DNA of 7,759 bases. It comes from Actinomycetes bacterium (GTDB taxonomy: Bacteria > Actinomycetota > CADDZG01 > JAHWKV01). Of the stretch, positions 1 to 6,137 are shown one piece after another; positions within the stretch are counted from its first letter, which is position 1; each line of letters begins with the position of its first letter. The translations under genes were made by a program, and so were the position numbers. The stretch lies in the NCBI GenBank assembly GCA_029263035.1, contig JAJCYF010000172.1, forward strand, positions 1 through 7,759, in the 5' to 3' direction. The notes under the pieces are model-generated. The model was given only the letters and a program-made list of their open reading frames with translations. It did not search any database and had not been told where the DNA came from.

Positions 1-297
1 CTGGACCAGCGACCTACCGAGCAGGACTGGACCCTGGTGGGCTGCGCCCGCTCCCGCCAGATCCACGCCTGGTTTTACGGGACCGAGCCGCCGAACATCG
101 ACTTTTGCCCCCGCAAGCTCGCGGCCGCCTCCGGGGACGCCTCGGTCCCGACCCTGACCAAGTGCTGCCTGCTGGAAACCGGGTTCGAGCTGACCGGCTC
201 CACCGTCACGGTTCCATGGGGCTCCTCCCTGGCCGAGGTGTACGAAGCCCTGGAAGCCCTGGTCAAATCGATCGAGCCGGCGTGGGCTCCCGAATAA
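1..297 (+). CDS. C-terminal part of an unrecognised protein (5' end outside window)
   Basis: The frame is open from base 1 to a TAA stop at 295-297 and gives 98 residues of a protein whose start lies upstream. I do not recognise the family. The visible part is soluble-looking, with no membrane segment, two Cys close together (KCC, near residues 53-54 of the visible part) and an ending that looks helical (LAEVYEALEALVKSIE). Codon use matches the genes that follow. The next gene starts on a GTG inside its last codons (16-base overlap), so the two are probably translationally coupled and functionally linked to the lyases downstream. An ATG at 37 is in frame, but the frame stays open to the window edge, so I treat the gene as truncated rather than starting there. 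Function is unknown. Confidence 0.6.
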   Translation: MDQRPTEQDWTLVGCARSRQIHAWFYGTEPPNIDFCPRKLAAASGDASVPTLTKCCLLETGFELTGSTVTVPWGSSLAEVYEALEALVKSIEPAWAPE

Positions 298-1682
298 CCG
301 ACTCGGCCCTTTACGGCCACCTGTGGGGAACGGACGAGCTGCGGGCAATCTTCGACGAAAGCGCCCGCATCCAAAGCTGGCTGGAGATTCTGGCGGCGCT
401 GGCCCGGGCCCAGGCGGACACCGGCCTCATCCCGCAGGGTGCCGCGGCAGCCATAACCGGCTCCGCCCGGTTCGACCTGCTGGACATGGACCTGGTGGCG
501 GAACAGACGCGCAGCACCGGTCACTCGACCCTGGGCCTGATCCGCGGCCTGCAGGCGGTCCTGCCGGACGACGCTGCGGAGTGGGTCTACTACGGTGCCA
601 CGGTCCAGGACCTAACCGACACCTGGACCTCACTGGTCATCAGACAGGTGGGAGCAATCGTCTGGCGGGATCTGCGCCAACTGGAGGTCACCCTCCTGGA
701 CCTGGCGGAGCGCCACGCCGGAACGGTGATGGCCGGACGGACGCACGGCCAGCCCGGCTCCCCCCTCACCTTTGGGTTCAAGGCTGCCGGGTGGGCCGGC
801 GAGGTCCGCCGGCACCTGGAGCGGCTCCGCGAGCTGGCCGGCCGGTGCCTGGTCGGGCAGTTGGGCGGTGGCGTGGGGTCGCTGGCGTTCTTCGGGGACC
901 GGGGCATCGACCTGCGCCGGCGGTTCTGCGCCCTCCTGGGCCTGGATGACCCGGCCATCTCCTGGACCTCGTCCCGGGACCGGGTGGAGGAGTTCACGCA
1001 CCTGCTGGCTATGGTGGCCGCAACCCTCGGCCGGATGGGCAACGAGGTGTACCAGCTTCAGCGGCCGGAGATCGGCGAGCTGCGGGAGCCGGCCGGACCC
1101 GCCGGGGTCGGCAGCATCACCATGCCCCACAAGCGCAACCCCGAGCTGTCGGAACACCTGGTCACCCTGGCCCGGCTGGTCCGCTCCTCGGCCGGGGTGA
1201 TCCTGGAGGGAACCGTCGCCGAGCACGAGCGCGACGGCCGGGCGTGGAAGGCGGAGTGGGTGGCCTTCCCCGAGGTGTGCCTTCTCACCGGCGCCGCCCT
1301 GAAGTTTTCGCTGACGATCTTCGAGGGTTTGGAGGTCGACGAGGAGGCAATGCTCGGGAACCTGACCGGCTGGGAGGTGTCGGAGCGGGCCCTGGCGGTG
1401 CTGGCACCCAGGATGGGCAAACACGCCGCCCAATCCGCCCTGCAGCAGGCTCTCGCCGGCGGCCGGCGCCGGGGAATGCCGGTGCAGGAGGCGCTGGCTG
1501 CGTCGGAGGTGCTTCGGAGCCGCCTGGACTCGGACGCCCTGGATACCCTCTTCGCAGCCCCCGACCCCGGGATGTGCCCACAGATGGCCGCCGAGGTGGT
1601 CTCCCGGGCCCGGCGGGATCGATCGACAGAGCCGGACCGGTGGCCCCCAACCGGCCCCAGGAAGGAGCCCGACAATGCGTGA
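282..1682 (+). CDS. Aspartase/fumarase-superfamily lyase, adenylosuccinate lyase/carboxymuconate cycloisomerase-like
   Basis: This 466-residue enzyme should catalyse reversible C-N (or C-O) bond elimination or addition next to a carboxylate, acting as a cytosolic homotetramer as the superfamily does. Visible motifs are GATVQD (105-110; compare GATSQD of the cycloisomerase branch), RTHGQP (153-158, with the conserved His155), and the signature loop GSITMPHKRNP (277-287, catalytic Ser278). An ADSL_C-like C-terminal domain follows (about 365-445, with EALAASEVLRSRL). The THHDV-type motif of true PurB is replaced by TGHST (79-83, His81), so a housekeeping purB role is unlikely. I chose the GTG at 282 because homology begins at about SALYG; it overlaps the upstream stop and only a weak GAG lies 5 bases before it. 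The open frame extends up to 105, but that part reads as out-of-frame shadow of the upstream gene. It overlaps the next lyase by 8 bases. The substrate is unknown. Confidence 0.88.
   Translation: MGSRITDSALYGHLWGTDELRAIFDESARIQSWLEILAALARAQADTGLIPQGAAAAITGSARFDLLDMDLVAEQTRSTGHSTLGLIRGLQAVLPDDAAEWVYYGATVQDLTDTWTSLVIRQVGAIVWRDLRQLEVTLLDLAERHAGTVMAGRTHGQPGSPLTFGFKAAGWAGEVRRHLERLRELAGRCLVGQLGGGVGSLAFFGDRGIDLRRRFCALLGLDDPAISWTSSRDRVEEFTHLLAMVAATLGRMGNEVYQLQRPEIGELREPAGPAGVGSITMPHKRNPELSEHLVTLARLVRSSAGVILEGTVAEHERDGRAWKAEWVAFPEVCLLTGAALKFSLTIFEGLEVDEEAMLGNLTGWEVSERALAVLAPRMGKHAAQSALQQALAGGRRRGMPVQEALAASEVLRSRLDSDALDTLFAAPDPGMCPQMAAEVVSRARRDRSTEPDRWPPTGPRKEPDNA
1659..1667 (+). promoter_or_regulatory. 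Shine-Dalgarno site for the second lyase
   Basis: AGGAAGGAG lies inside the 3' end of the first lyase gene and ends 7 bases before the ATG at 1675. It is a strong ribosome binding site. It fixes the start of the second lyase despite the 8-base overlap and implies independent as well as coupled translation. Confidence 0.8.
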
Positions 1683-3183
1683 AGTGGCACTGGGATACCC
1701 CACGGAAGGCCCCGCCCCCGAGCTGATCGAGGCCGGCTTCGCCATCGAGGTCGCCGACGCCCCGTTCCTGCACGAGGGCTACAACCTGGCCGACATGGCC
1801 CACGTCCTGGCGCTCATCGAATCCGGGATCATTCCACCGACGGCCGCCGCCCGGCTGCTGACATTACTGCTGGAGGTCCAGGAGATCCCGGCCTCCGACT
1901 TCCCCTACGACCCGCTCTACGGCGACCCCTACAACTGCCGGGAGAGGTACTTCGTCCAGCAGATCGGCGACGACGCCGGTTGGCTGCACGCCGGGAGGCC
2001 CCGCCGGGAGGCCGGAAGGGTGGCTCTGCGGTTGTGGCTGCGCACCGTCGTCACCGGACTGGCCATCGATGCCGCCGGCTTCGTGGAGAAGACCGCCGGC
2101 GTTGCCGAGCGGCACGCCGAAACTGTGATGCCGGACCAGACCTACCTTCAGCAGGCCCAGCCCTCGACCTTCGGCCACTACATCCTCACCTTCGCCTACC
2201 CGGCCCTGCGGGACGGCACCTGGCTGGTGCCGGGGGCGGACTGGGTGAACCAGAGCCCGGGCGGCGCGGGCTGCGTCAACGGCAGCCGGCTGAACCCCGA
2301 CCGGGCCCGGATTGCCGAGCTGCTGGGGTTCGACGGGGTGATCGAACACACCCGGGACGCCATGTGGCAGACCGACACGCTGGTCCACCTCCTGGCGACC
2401 GGCACCAGCCTGGTCACCGGGCTCAGCAAGCTGGCGGAGGACCTGGAAATCTGGGACAGCCAGGAGTTCGACTTCGTCGACCTGGCGGAGGCCTACACCC
2501 GCTCCAGTGTGCTCATGCCGCAGAAGCGCAACCCCTACGCCCTGTCGATCGTCCGGGGCGCCGCCGGGGTTCTGATCGGCCGCCTTACCGGGCTGCTCGC
2601 GGTGGTCAAAACCCCCTCGGCGCGGACCGACAACCTCATCTTCGCCTACGGCGAGGTCCCCCGGTCACTGGACCTGGCCGCCCGGGTCACCCGCCTTATG
2701 GGCGGGGTGGTGGCCACCCTGCGGGTCCGTCCTGAGCGAATGTGGGAGTCGCTGGTCGGCGGTTTTTCCCAGGCGACCGATCTGGCCGAATACGTCATGC
2801 AGACCTGTGAGGTCGACTACCGCACCGCCTACCGGGTGGTCGGCACGACGGTCAGGGATGCGGCCCAGAAGGGGCTGCGGGGCATCGACCTGACCGGGCA
2901 GATGCTGGACGAAGCCGCGGTCCGGGAGATCGGGCGACCCCTGGGCCTGGCGGAGCGCAACCTCGACGACGTGCTGGACCCCCGCAAAATAGCTTTCGGC
3001 CGGACGTCACCCGGCGGAGCGGCACCGGGGATAGTGCGGGAGATGGCCGGGAACTGCCGGGCCGAGGCGGGCAAGCTGGAGGAGGAGGCCCGGCAGCGCC
3101 AGGCCCACTACCGCGATGCGGAGGCCCGGCTGCTGGAGATGGCCCGGACGGCGGCTCAGGCCGGAACTTCGTCGATCGAGTAG
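1675..3183 (+). CDS. Divergent argininosuccinate lyase-like enzyme with altered active site
   Basis: This 502-residue protein (ArgH is usually about 460) aligns along its length with argininosuccinate lyases. It has an N-terminal helical part (35-70), HAGRPRRE (105-112; ArgH HTGRSRND), TYLQQAQP (156-163; ArgH THLQRAQP), SPGGAG (194-199), the signature loop SSVLMPQKRNP (277-287, catalytic Ser278) and an ArgH-type C-terminal domain (ATDLAEY 367-373, RTSPGGAAP 443-451). Several substrate or catalytic positions differ. Tyr157 replaces the conserved His. Asn87 stands at the His of the ArgH EDIH motif. The Asn-Asp of RSRND is Arg-Glu. The DAVSDRD segment reads DAMWQTD. It is therefore probably a C-N lyase on a substrate other than argininosuccinate. 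It is the last gene of the operon and its end overlaps the convergent OsmC gene by 28 bases. Family is clear; reaction is unknown. Confidence 0.88.
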   Translation: MREVALGYPTEGPAPELIEAGFAIEVADAPFLHEGYNLADMAHVLALIESGIIPPTAAARLLTLLLEVQEIPASDFPYDPLYGDPYNCRERYFVQQIGDDAGWLHAGRPRREAGRVALRLWLRTVVTGLAIDAAGFVEKTAGVAERHAETVMPDQTYLQQAQPSTFGHYILTFAYPALRDGTWLVPGADWVNQSPGGAGCVNGSRLNPDRARIAELLGFDGVIEHTRDAMWQTDTLVHLLATGTSLVTGLSKLAEDLEIWDSQEFDFVDLAEAYTRSSVLMPQKRNPYALSIVRGAAGVLIGRLTGLLAVVKTPSARTDNLIFAYGEVPRSLDLAARVTRLMGGVVATLRVRPERMWESLVGGFSQATDLAEYVMQTCEVDYRTAYRVVGTTVRDAAQKGLRGIDLTGQMLDEAAVREIGRPLGLAERNLDDVLDPRKIAFGRTSPGGAAPGIVREMAGNCRAEAGKLEEEARQRQAHYRDAEARLLEMARTAAQAGTSSIE

Positions 3184-3557
3184 TCCAGCTTCACCTCGCT
3201 GTTGAGCGTGTTCGACACGTAGCACCAGGTGATCGCCTTCTCAACGAACTTCTGCAGCTCCTCCCGAGGGTGGCTGGAGACCACCTCGACCTTGATCTCG
3301 CTGAACCGCAGGCCCTCGTAGTGCCCGGTGGTCCTCACCGCCAGGTCGGCCAGCTCGACGTTGCGCTTTTTTGCCGCGTGGAAGACCGCCATCGTGAAGC
3401 AGGAGCCCAGGGCCGCCAAGAACAGGTCGGTCGGCGCCGGACCGGCGTCGGTCCCGCCGTCCTCGGGGGGTTCGTCGGCGATGATCTCGAACTTCCTGAC
3501 CGGGATGCGGCAGCGGTAGCCACCCTCCCAGTAGGTGGTGATGACCTTATCCCCCAA
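3156..3557 (-). CDS. OsmC/Ohr-family protein
   Basis: This 133-residue small protein has the OsmC fold pattern. GPAPTDL (39-45) leads into a helix with the first redox Cys (ALGSC, Cys53), and a second helix carries WCYVSNTL (Cys112), the counterpart of the CPVS-type motif. Both family cysteines are kept, so thiol-dependent peroxide or hydroperoxide reduction is possible; the Pro after the second Cys is Tyr here. The start is a TTG at 3557-3555, the only upstream initiation codon giving the full N-terminal strand. It overlaps the fdrA stop by 11 bases, with a GGGG about 7 bases ahead, so translation is probably coupled to fdrA. Its place as third gene after carbamate kinase and fdrA suggests a role in the same pathway or protection of a partner enzyme, but this is inference. 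The role here is unknown. Confidence 0.85.
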   Translation of the reverse strand: MGDKVITTYWEGGYRCRIPVRKFEIIADEPPEDGGTDAGPAPTDLFLAALGSCFTMAVFHAAKKRNVELADLAVRTTGHYEGLRFSEIKVEVVSSHPREELQKFVEKAITWCYVSNTLNSEVKLDYSIDEVPA

Positions 3558-5088
3558 GGTTTCGCCCCACCAGCTCGGGCTTGCGAAGCGCTATCGCCGC
3601 TGCGGCCAGTGATGCCCGGGCGTTCGTAGCGGCCACGGTGCACCCGGCTTCCCGCAGGGTCGCTCTCTGCTTGTCGTAGCCCTGGGGGTCCTGGTCGGTT
3701 CCCAGGACGTAGGCGACGACTCTGGCTCCCTTCGACACGATCTCGGCGCACACCGGTGCCAGTTGCCCGGCCGGGTCGTCGTGGGCGCCGTAGCCGAGCA
3801 CCACGTCGATGAGCACTACCGCCAGTTGGTCGTCCGCGGCGGCCTCCCGCAGCCACTCGATGCGGGCTTCCGGGTCGATCATCGGGTGAGGCCGGCCTTT
3901 GGTGTACTCCTCCTCGCCCAGGTCCAGGAAAACGTGGGCTCCTTCGGGCGCCGGCACCTTCAGCTTTTTGTCGAGCGGGGTGTTGGACCAGATCGGTCCA
4001 AGGATGTCCGACAGGATCACCAGCGACTCGTAGCAGAGGGTGCCGCCGGAAAACAGGCCCCGGACCAGCGTTCGCTCCTTCGCCAGCCCGTCGCCCGCCG
4101 ACTTCACATCGGACGACAGGCCCTCGGTCAGATCGGGGGGCTTCTTGCCCAGGCCCTCCAGCGTCCGGACCACGCCCTCCTCGAGGGTGGTCACCACGGT
4201 CACCCCCTCCGGGAGATCCATCTTCGTCTTCAGCCCCACCATCGAAGCCACCATCGGCGTGGCACCGGCGAGCTTCACTACCTCTTTGGCTACCCGCTCC
4301 GCCGGGGGTTTGGACACCAGCAGGATGGCATCGGTCCCGGGGTCCTCCCGCATGGCGGTCACCGCCAGCCTGGCCATGCGGCCGTCCACCTCGTCGCTCA
4401 GGTCCCGGCCCCCCAGCCCGATTACGTGCGACACGCCAACCCCCCACCGGTCGAGAAGTGTCATCGCCTCCTGGGCGCCGGTCCCGGCTGCGGCTATCAC
4501 GCCGACCCGCCCGGGCTTGACCACGTTGGCGAACCCCAGGCCGGTACCGCCCAACATCGCCGTTCCGGCGCCGGGGCCCATCACCAGCCTGCCGACCTCG
4601 GTCGCCCGCTCCTTCAGGTCGACCTCGTCGGCCACCGACACGTTGTCGCTGAAGAGCAGGACGTGCAGCCCGGCGGACAGAGCTTTGTGCGCCTCGAAGG
4701 CGGCGTAGTCACCGGGGACCGAGATGATTGCGACGTTTGTGCCGGACTGAAGGTCGATGGCTTCGTTCAGGGTCCGGGGCTTCTGCGCCTCCTCCTGCCC
4801 CCCGCCTCCCGAAGGCGCCGAGAACAACCTGCGCTCTCCCTGCTCAACCGCCCGGTCGCCGTCCTCGTCGCTCTCTGCGTCGACCGCGATAAACAGGTCG
4901 TTGGGCGACGCTCCCCCGAGATCTGCCTTGTCGAATCCCTTGCCGGTCAGGATCTCGATGTTCGCCGGAGTCGCCATTGCGGCGGCCGCCCAGCTCACCC
5001 CGTCCAGCTCGAGCATCGCCCGGGTGGCGGCCATCTGCAGGACCGAGTCGACGTACCTGTCGTTGAACACCTTCACCCGGCGGGCCAT
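3547..5088 (-). CDS. fdrA: FdrA/AllF, oxamate carbamoyltransferase component (succinyl-CoA synthetase alpha-like)
   Basis: This 513-residue protein matches FdrA (E. coli AllF, about 555 residues). With AllG and AllH, that protein is reported to form oxamate carbamoyltransferase, which converts a carbamoylated acid plus phosphate to carbamoyl phosphate. Visible are the N-terminal block with DSVLQM and ATPANIEILTG (14-49), an acidic Gly-rich linker (about 71-105), and the CoA-binding/ligase-like core with MGPGAGTAMLGG (170-181), AGTGAQE (201-207), GLGGRDL (224-230), RGLFSGGTLCYE (343-354) and HPMIDP (401-406). The phospho-His GHAGA motif of true succinyl-CoA synthetase alpha is absent, which supports FdrA over SucD. 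The ATG at 5088-5086 overlaps the carbamate kinase TGA by one base; a GTG one codon upstream is also possible. The open frame continuing upstream to 5628 is shadow of the kinase gene. Its partners AllG and AllH are encoded on the other strand. Confidence 0.92.
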   Translation of the reverse strand: MARRVKVFNDRYVDSVLQMAATRAMLELDGVSWAAAAMATPANIEILTGKGFDKADLGGASPNDLFIAVDAESDEDGDRAVEQGERRLFSAPSGGGGQEEAQKPRTLNEAIDLQSGTNVAIISVPGDYAAFEAHKALSAGLHVLLFSDNVSVADEVDLKERATEVGRLVMGPGAGTAMLGGTGLGFANVVKPGRVGVIAAAGTGAQEAMTLLDRWGVGVSHVIGLGGRDLSDEVDGRMARLAVTAMREDPGTDAILLVSKPPAERVAKEVVKLAGATPMVASMVGLKTKMDLPEGVTVVTTLEEGVVRTLEGLGKKPPDLTEGLSSDVKSAGDGLAKERTLVRGLFSGGTLCYESLVILSDILGPIWSNTPLDKKLKVPAPEGAHVFLDLGEEEYTKGRPHPMIDPEARIEWLREAAADDQLAVVLIDVVLGYGAHDDPAGQLAPVCAEIVSKGARVVAYVLGTDQDPQGYDKQRATLREAGCTVAATNARASLAAAAIALRKPELVGRNLGG

Positions 5089-6068
5089 CACATACCCGCA
5101 ATCAGCGGCCTGACCCGCACGATCTTGGTTCCGGTTTCTCCCTCCAGCTCGGTCACCGACTCCTTGAGGGAGGCATAGACGAGCTCGGGCGACGTGATCA
5201 CCGCGTGCTCGCCGCCGCTGCGCAGGAAGCGGATGGCCGCCCGTACCTTGGGGCCCATGCTGCCCTCGGGAAACTGGCCGGTTGCCAGGTACTCCTCGGC
5301 CTCGGTGACCGCCATCTCGTGGATCGGCTTCTGCTCCGGGGTGCCGTAGTTGAGCAACACCGTATCGACGCCGGTGACCAGCACCAGGGCCTCCGCCGGT
5401 ATCGAGTTGGCCAGCACCTGGGCGGCGTAGTCCTTGTCGATGACCGCGTCGATGCCGCCGAACCCGGATGGGTAGCGGACGACCGGCACTCCCCCTCCTC
5501 CGGCGGCGACGACGACCTGGCCCTGCTCGACCAGTGCCCGGATGGCGGCGGCCTCCAGGATCGCCACCGGCTCCGGCGACGGCACCACCCGCCGGTAGCC
5601 GCGGTTGGAATCCTTCTTCACGACCCACCCCCGCTCGGCCGCCATCGCATCGGCCTGCTCTTTGTCCAGGAAGGGGCCGATGAACTTCGTCGGGTCGTCG
5701 AAAGCGGGGTCGTCGGGGTTGACCACGACATGGGTGACAACCGCGACCGCCCCCCGACTCCTCGCCCCGTCGGTCATCCGGCGCAGCGCCATGACGATGA
5801 TGCTTCCCAGTTCACCTTCGGTCATCGCCCCCAGCGAGAACAGCGGTTGGGTCGGGACGAGCTTGGTCCCCTCCTCCTGATGGATGGCCAGGTTGCCTAC
5901 CTGGGGACCGTTGCCGTGCACCACCACCACCCGCCACCCCGCTCGCATGAGCGAAGCGACCGACCGGGCCATGGCGTTGGCGTTGGCTTCCATCTCCTCG
6001 TAGGTTCCCGCCTGCCCCTCCCGGGTCAGAGCGTTTCCGCCGAGTGCGACAACCGCGGTCTTCCCCAT
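5088..6068 (-). CDS. arcC: Carbamate kinase
   Basis: This 326-residue cytosolic enzyme transfers phosphate from carbamoyl phosphate to ADP, giving ATP and carbamate, which decays to ammonia and CO2. It shows the amino-acid-kinase-fold motifs of the family: VALGGNAL (7-14), HGNGPQVGN (51-59), Lys128 of TKFIGPF, NRGYRRVVPSPEP (155-167), AAGGGGVPV (188-196), DKD (211-213) and GSMGPK (269-274, Lys274). The ATG at 6068 has a good ribosome binding site (GGGAGGA on the minus strand) 8 bases ahead. It is the first gene of a minus-strand operon with fdrA and the OsmC gene, and its stop overlaps the fdrA start. With fdrA and DUF1116 as neighbours it most likely plays the role of E. coli AllK (YbcF) rather than the arginine deiminase pathway; no arcA or arcB is in the window. 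Confidence 0.96.
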   Translation of the reverse strand: MGKTAVVALGGNALTREGQAGTYEEMEANANAMARSVASLMRAGWRVVVVHGNGPQVGNLAIHQEEGTKLVPTQPLFSLGAMTEGELGSIIVMALRRMTDGARSRGAVAVVTHVVVNPDDPAFDDPTKFIGPFLDKEQADAMAAERGWVVKKDSNRGYRRVVPSPEPVAILEAAAIRALVEQGQVVVAAGGGGVPVVRYPSGFGGIDAVIDKDYAAQVLANSIPAEALVLVTGVDTVLLNYGTPEQKPIHEMAVTEAEEYLATGQFPEGSMGPKVRAAIRFLRSGGEHAVITSPELVYASLKESVTELEGETGTKIVRVRPLIAGM

Positions 6069-6076
6069 GATCGTTG

Positions 6077-6083
6077 TCCTCCC
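6077..6083 (-). promoter_or_regulatory. Shine-Dalgarno site for carbamate kinase
   Basis: Read on the minus strand this is GGGAGGA, 8 bases before the ATG at 6068. It contrasts with the plus-strand gene starting at 6121, which has no such site. Confidence 0.8.
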
Positions 6084-6096
6084 GCAATGAGGATTG

Positions 6097-6106
6097 GAAA
6101 CGTTTC
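6097..6106. promoter_or_regulatory. Perfect palindrome, probable operator between divergent operons
   Basis: GAAACGTTTC is a perfect 10-base inverted repeat with a central CpG, placed in the 52-base gap between the carbamate kinase and DUF1116 starts. Its A/T-rich arms around CG resemble the half-site style of LacI-family operators (established pattern for that family; assignment here is inference). It lies just upstream of the plus-strand -10 candidate and at the expected start point of the minus-strand transcript, so one bound regulator could control both operons. No regulator gene is in the window. Confidence 0.55.
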
Positions 6107-6109
6107 GTT

Positions 6110-6115
6110 TATTCT
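6110..6115 (+). promoter_or_regulatory. Candidate -10 element for the DUF1116 operon (leaderless)
   Basis: TATTCT ends 5 bases before the ATG at 6121, which would place the transcription start at or next to the A of the start codon. No Shine-Dalgarno sequence precedes this ATG. Both facts fit a leaderless mRNA of the kind common in actinobacteria. I see no good -35 element at 16-18 bases. Confidence 0.45.
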
Positions 6116-6137
6116 AGTGTATGGTTTCGGATGTCAT
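6111..6137 (-). promoter_or_regulatory. Candidate promoter for the carbamate kinase-fdrA-OsmC operon
   Basis: On the minus strand ATGACA (6137-6132) and TAGAAT (6116-6111) are separated by 15 bases. Each is one mismatch from the sigma-70 consensus, though the spacing is slightly short. The -10 occupies the same bases as the plus-strand TATTCT, so the two promoters would be back-to-back and mutually exclusive. The predicted transcript would start within or near the palindrome and have a leader of roughly 35 bases. Confidence 0.4.

Noticed and set aside
105..281. Upstream start for the first lyase at 105
   Set aside because: The added residues are a shadow of the upstream gene. Superfamily homology begins just after the GTG at 282.
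630..1745. Long open frame on the minus strand (371 codons) opposite the first lyase
   Set aside because: It is antisense to a gene with clear family motifs. The predicted protein is low-complexity Gly/Pro/Arg/His-rich with no recognisable domain, as expected from high-G+C shadow frames.
282..3183. Housekeeping purB and argH
   Set aside because: PurB THHDV-type motif and several ArgH catalytic or substrate residues are missing, and the neighbours are not purine or arginine biosynthesis genes.
3547..5088. Succinyl-CoA synthetase alpha subunit (SucD)
   Set aside because: The phospho-His motif is absent, no beta-subunit gene is adjacent, and the N-terminal and C-terminal blocks match FdrA.
3763..5178. 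Long open frame on the plus strand (471 codons) opposite fdrA
   Set aside because: Antisense shadow of fdrA with His/Arg/Gly-rich composition and no motif.
5089..5628. N-terminal extension of FdrA up to 5628 on the minus strand
   Set aside because: The extra residues are Arg/Gly-rich and out of frame with carbamate kinase, which is certain. FdrA homology starts right at the ATG at 5088.
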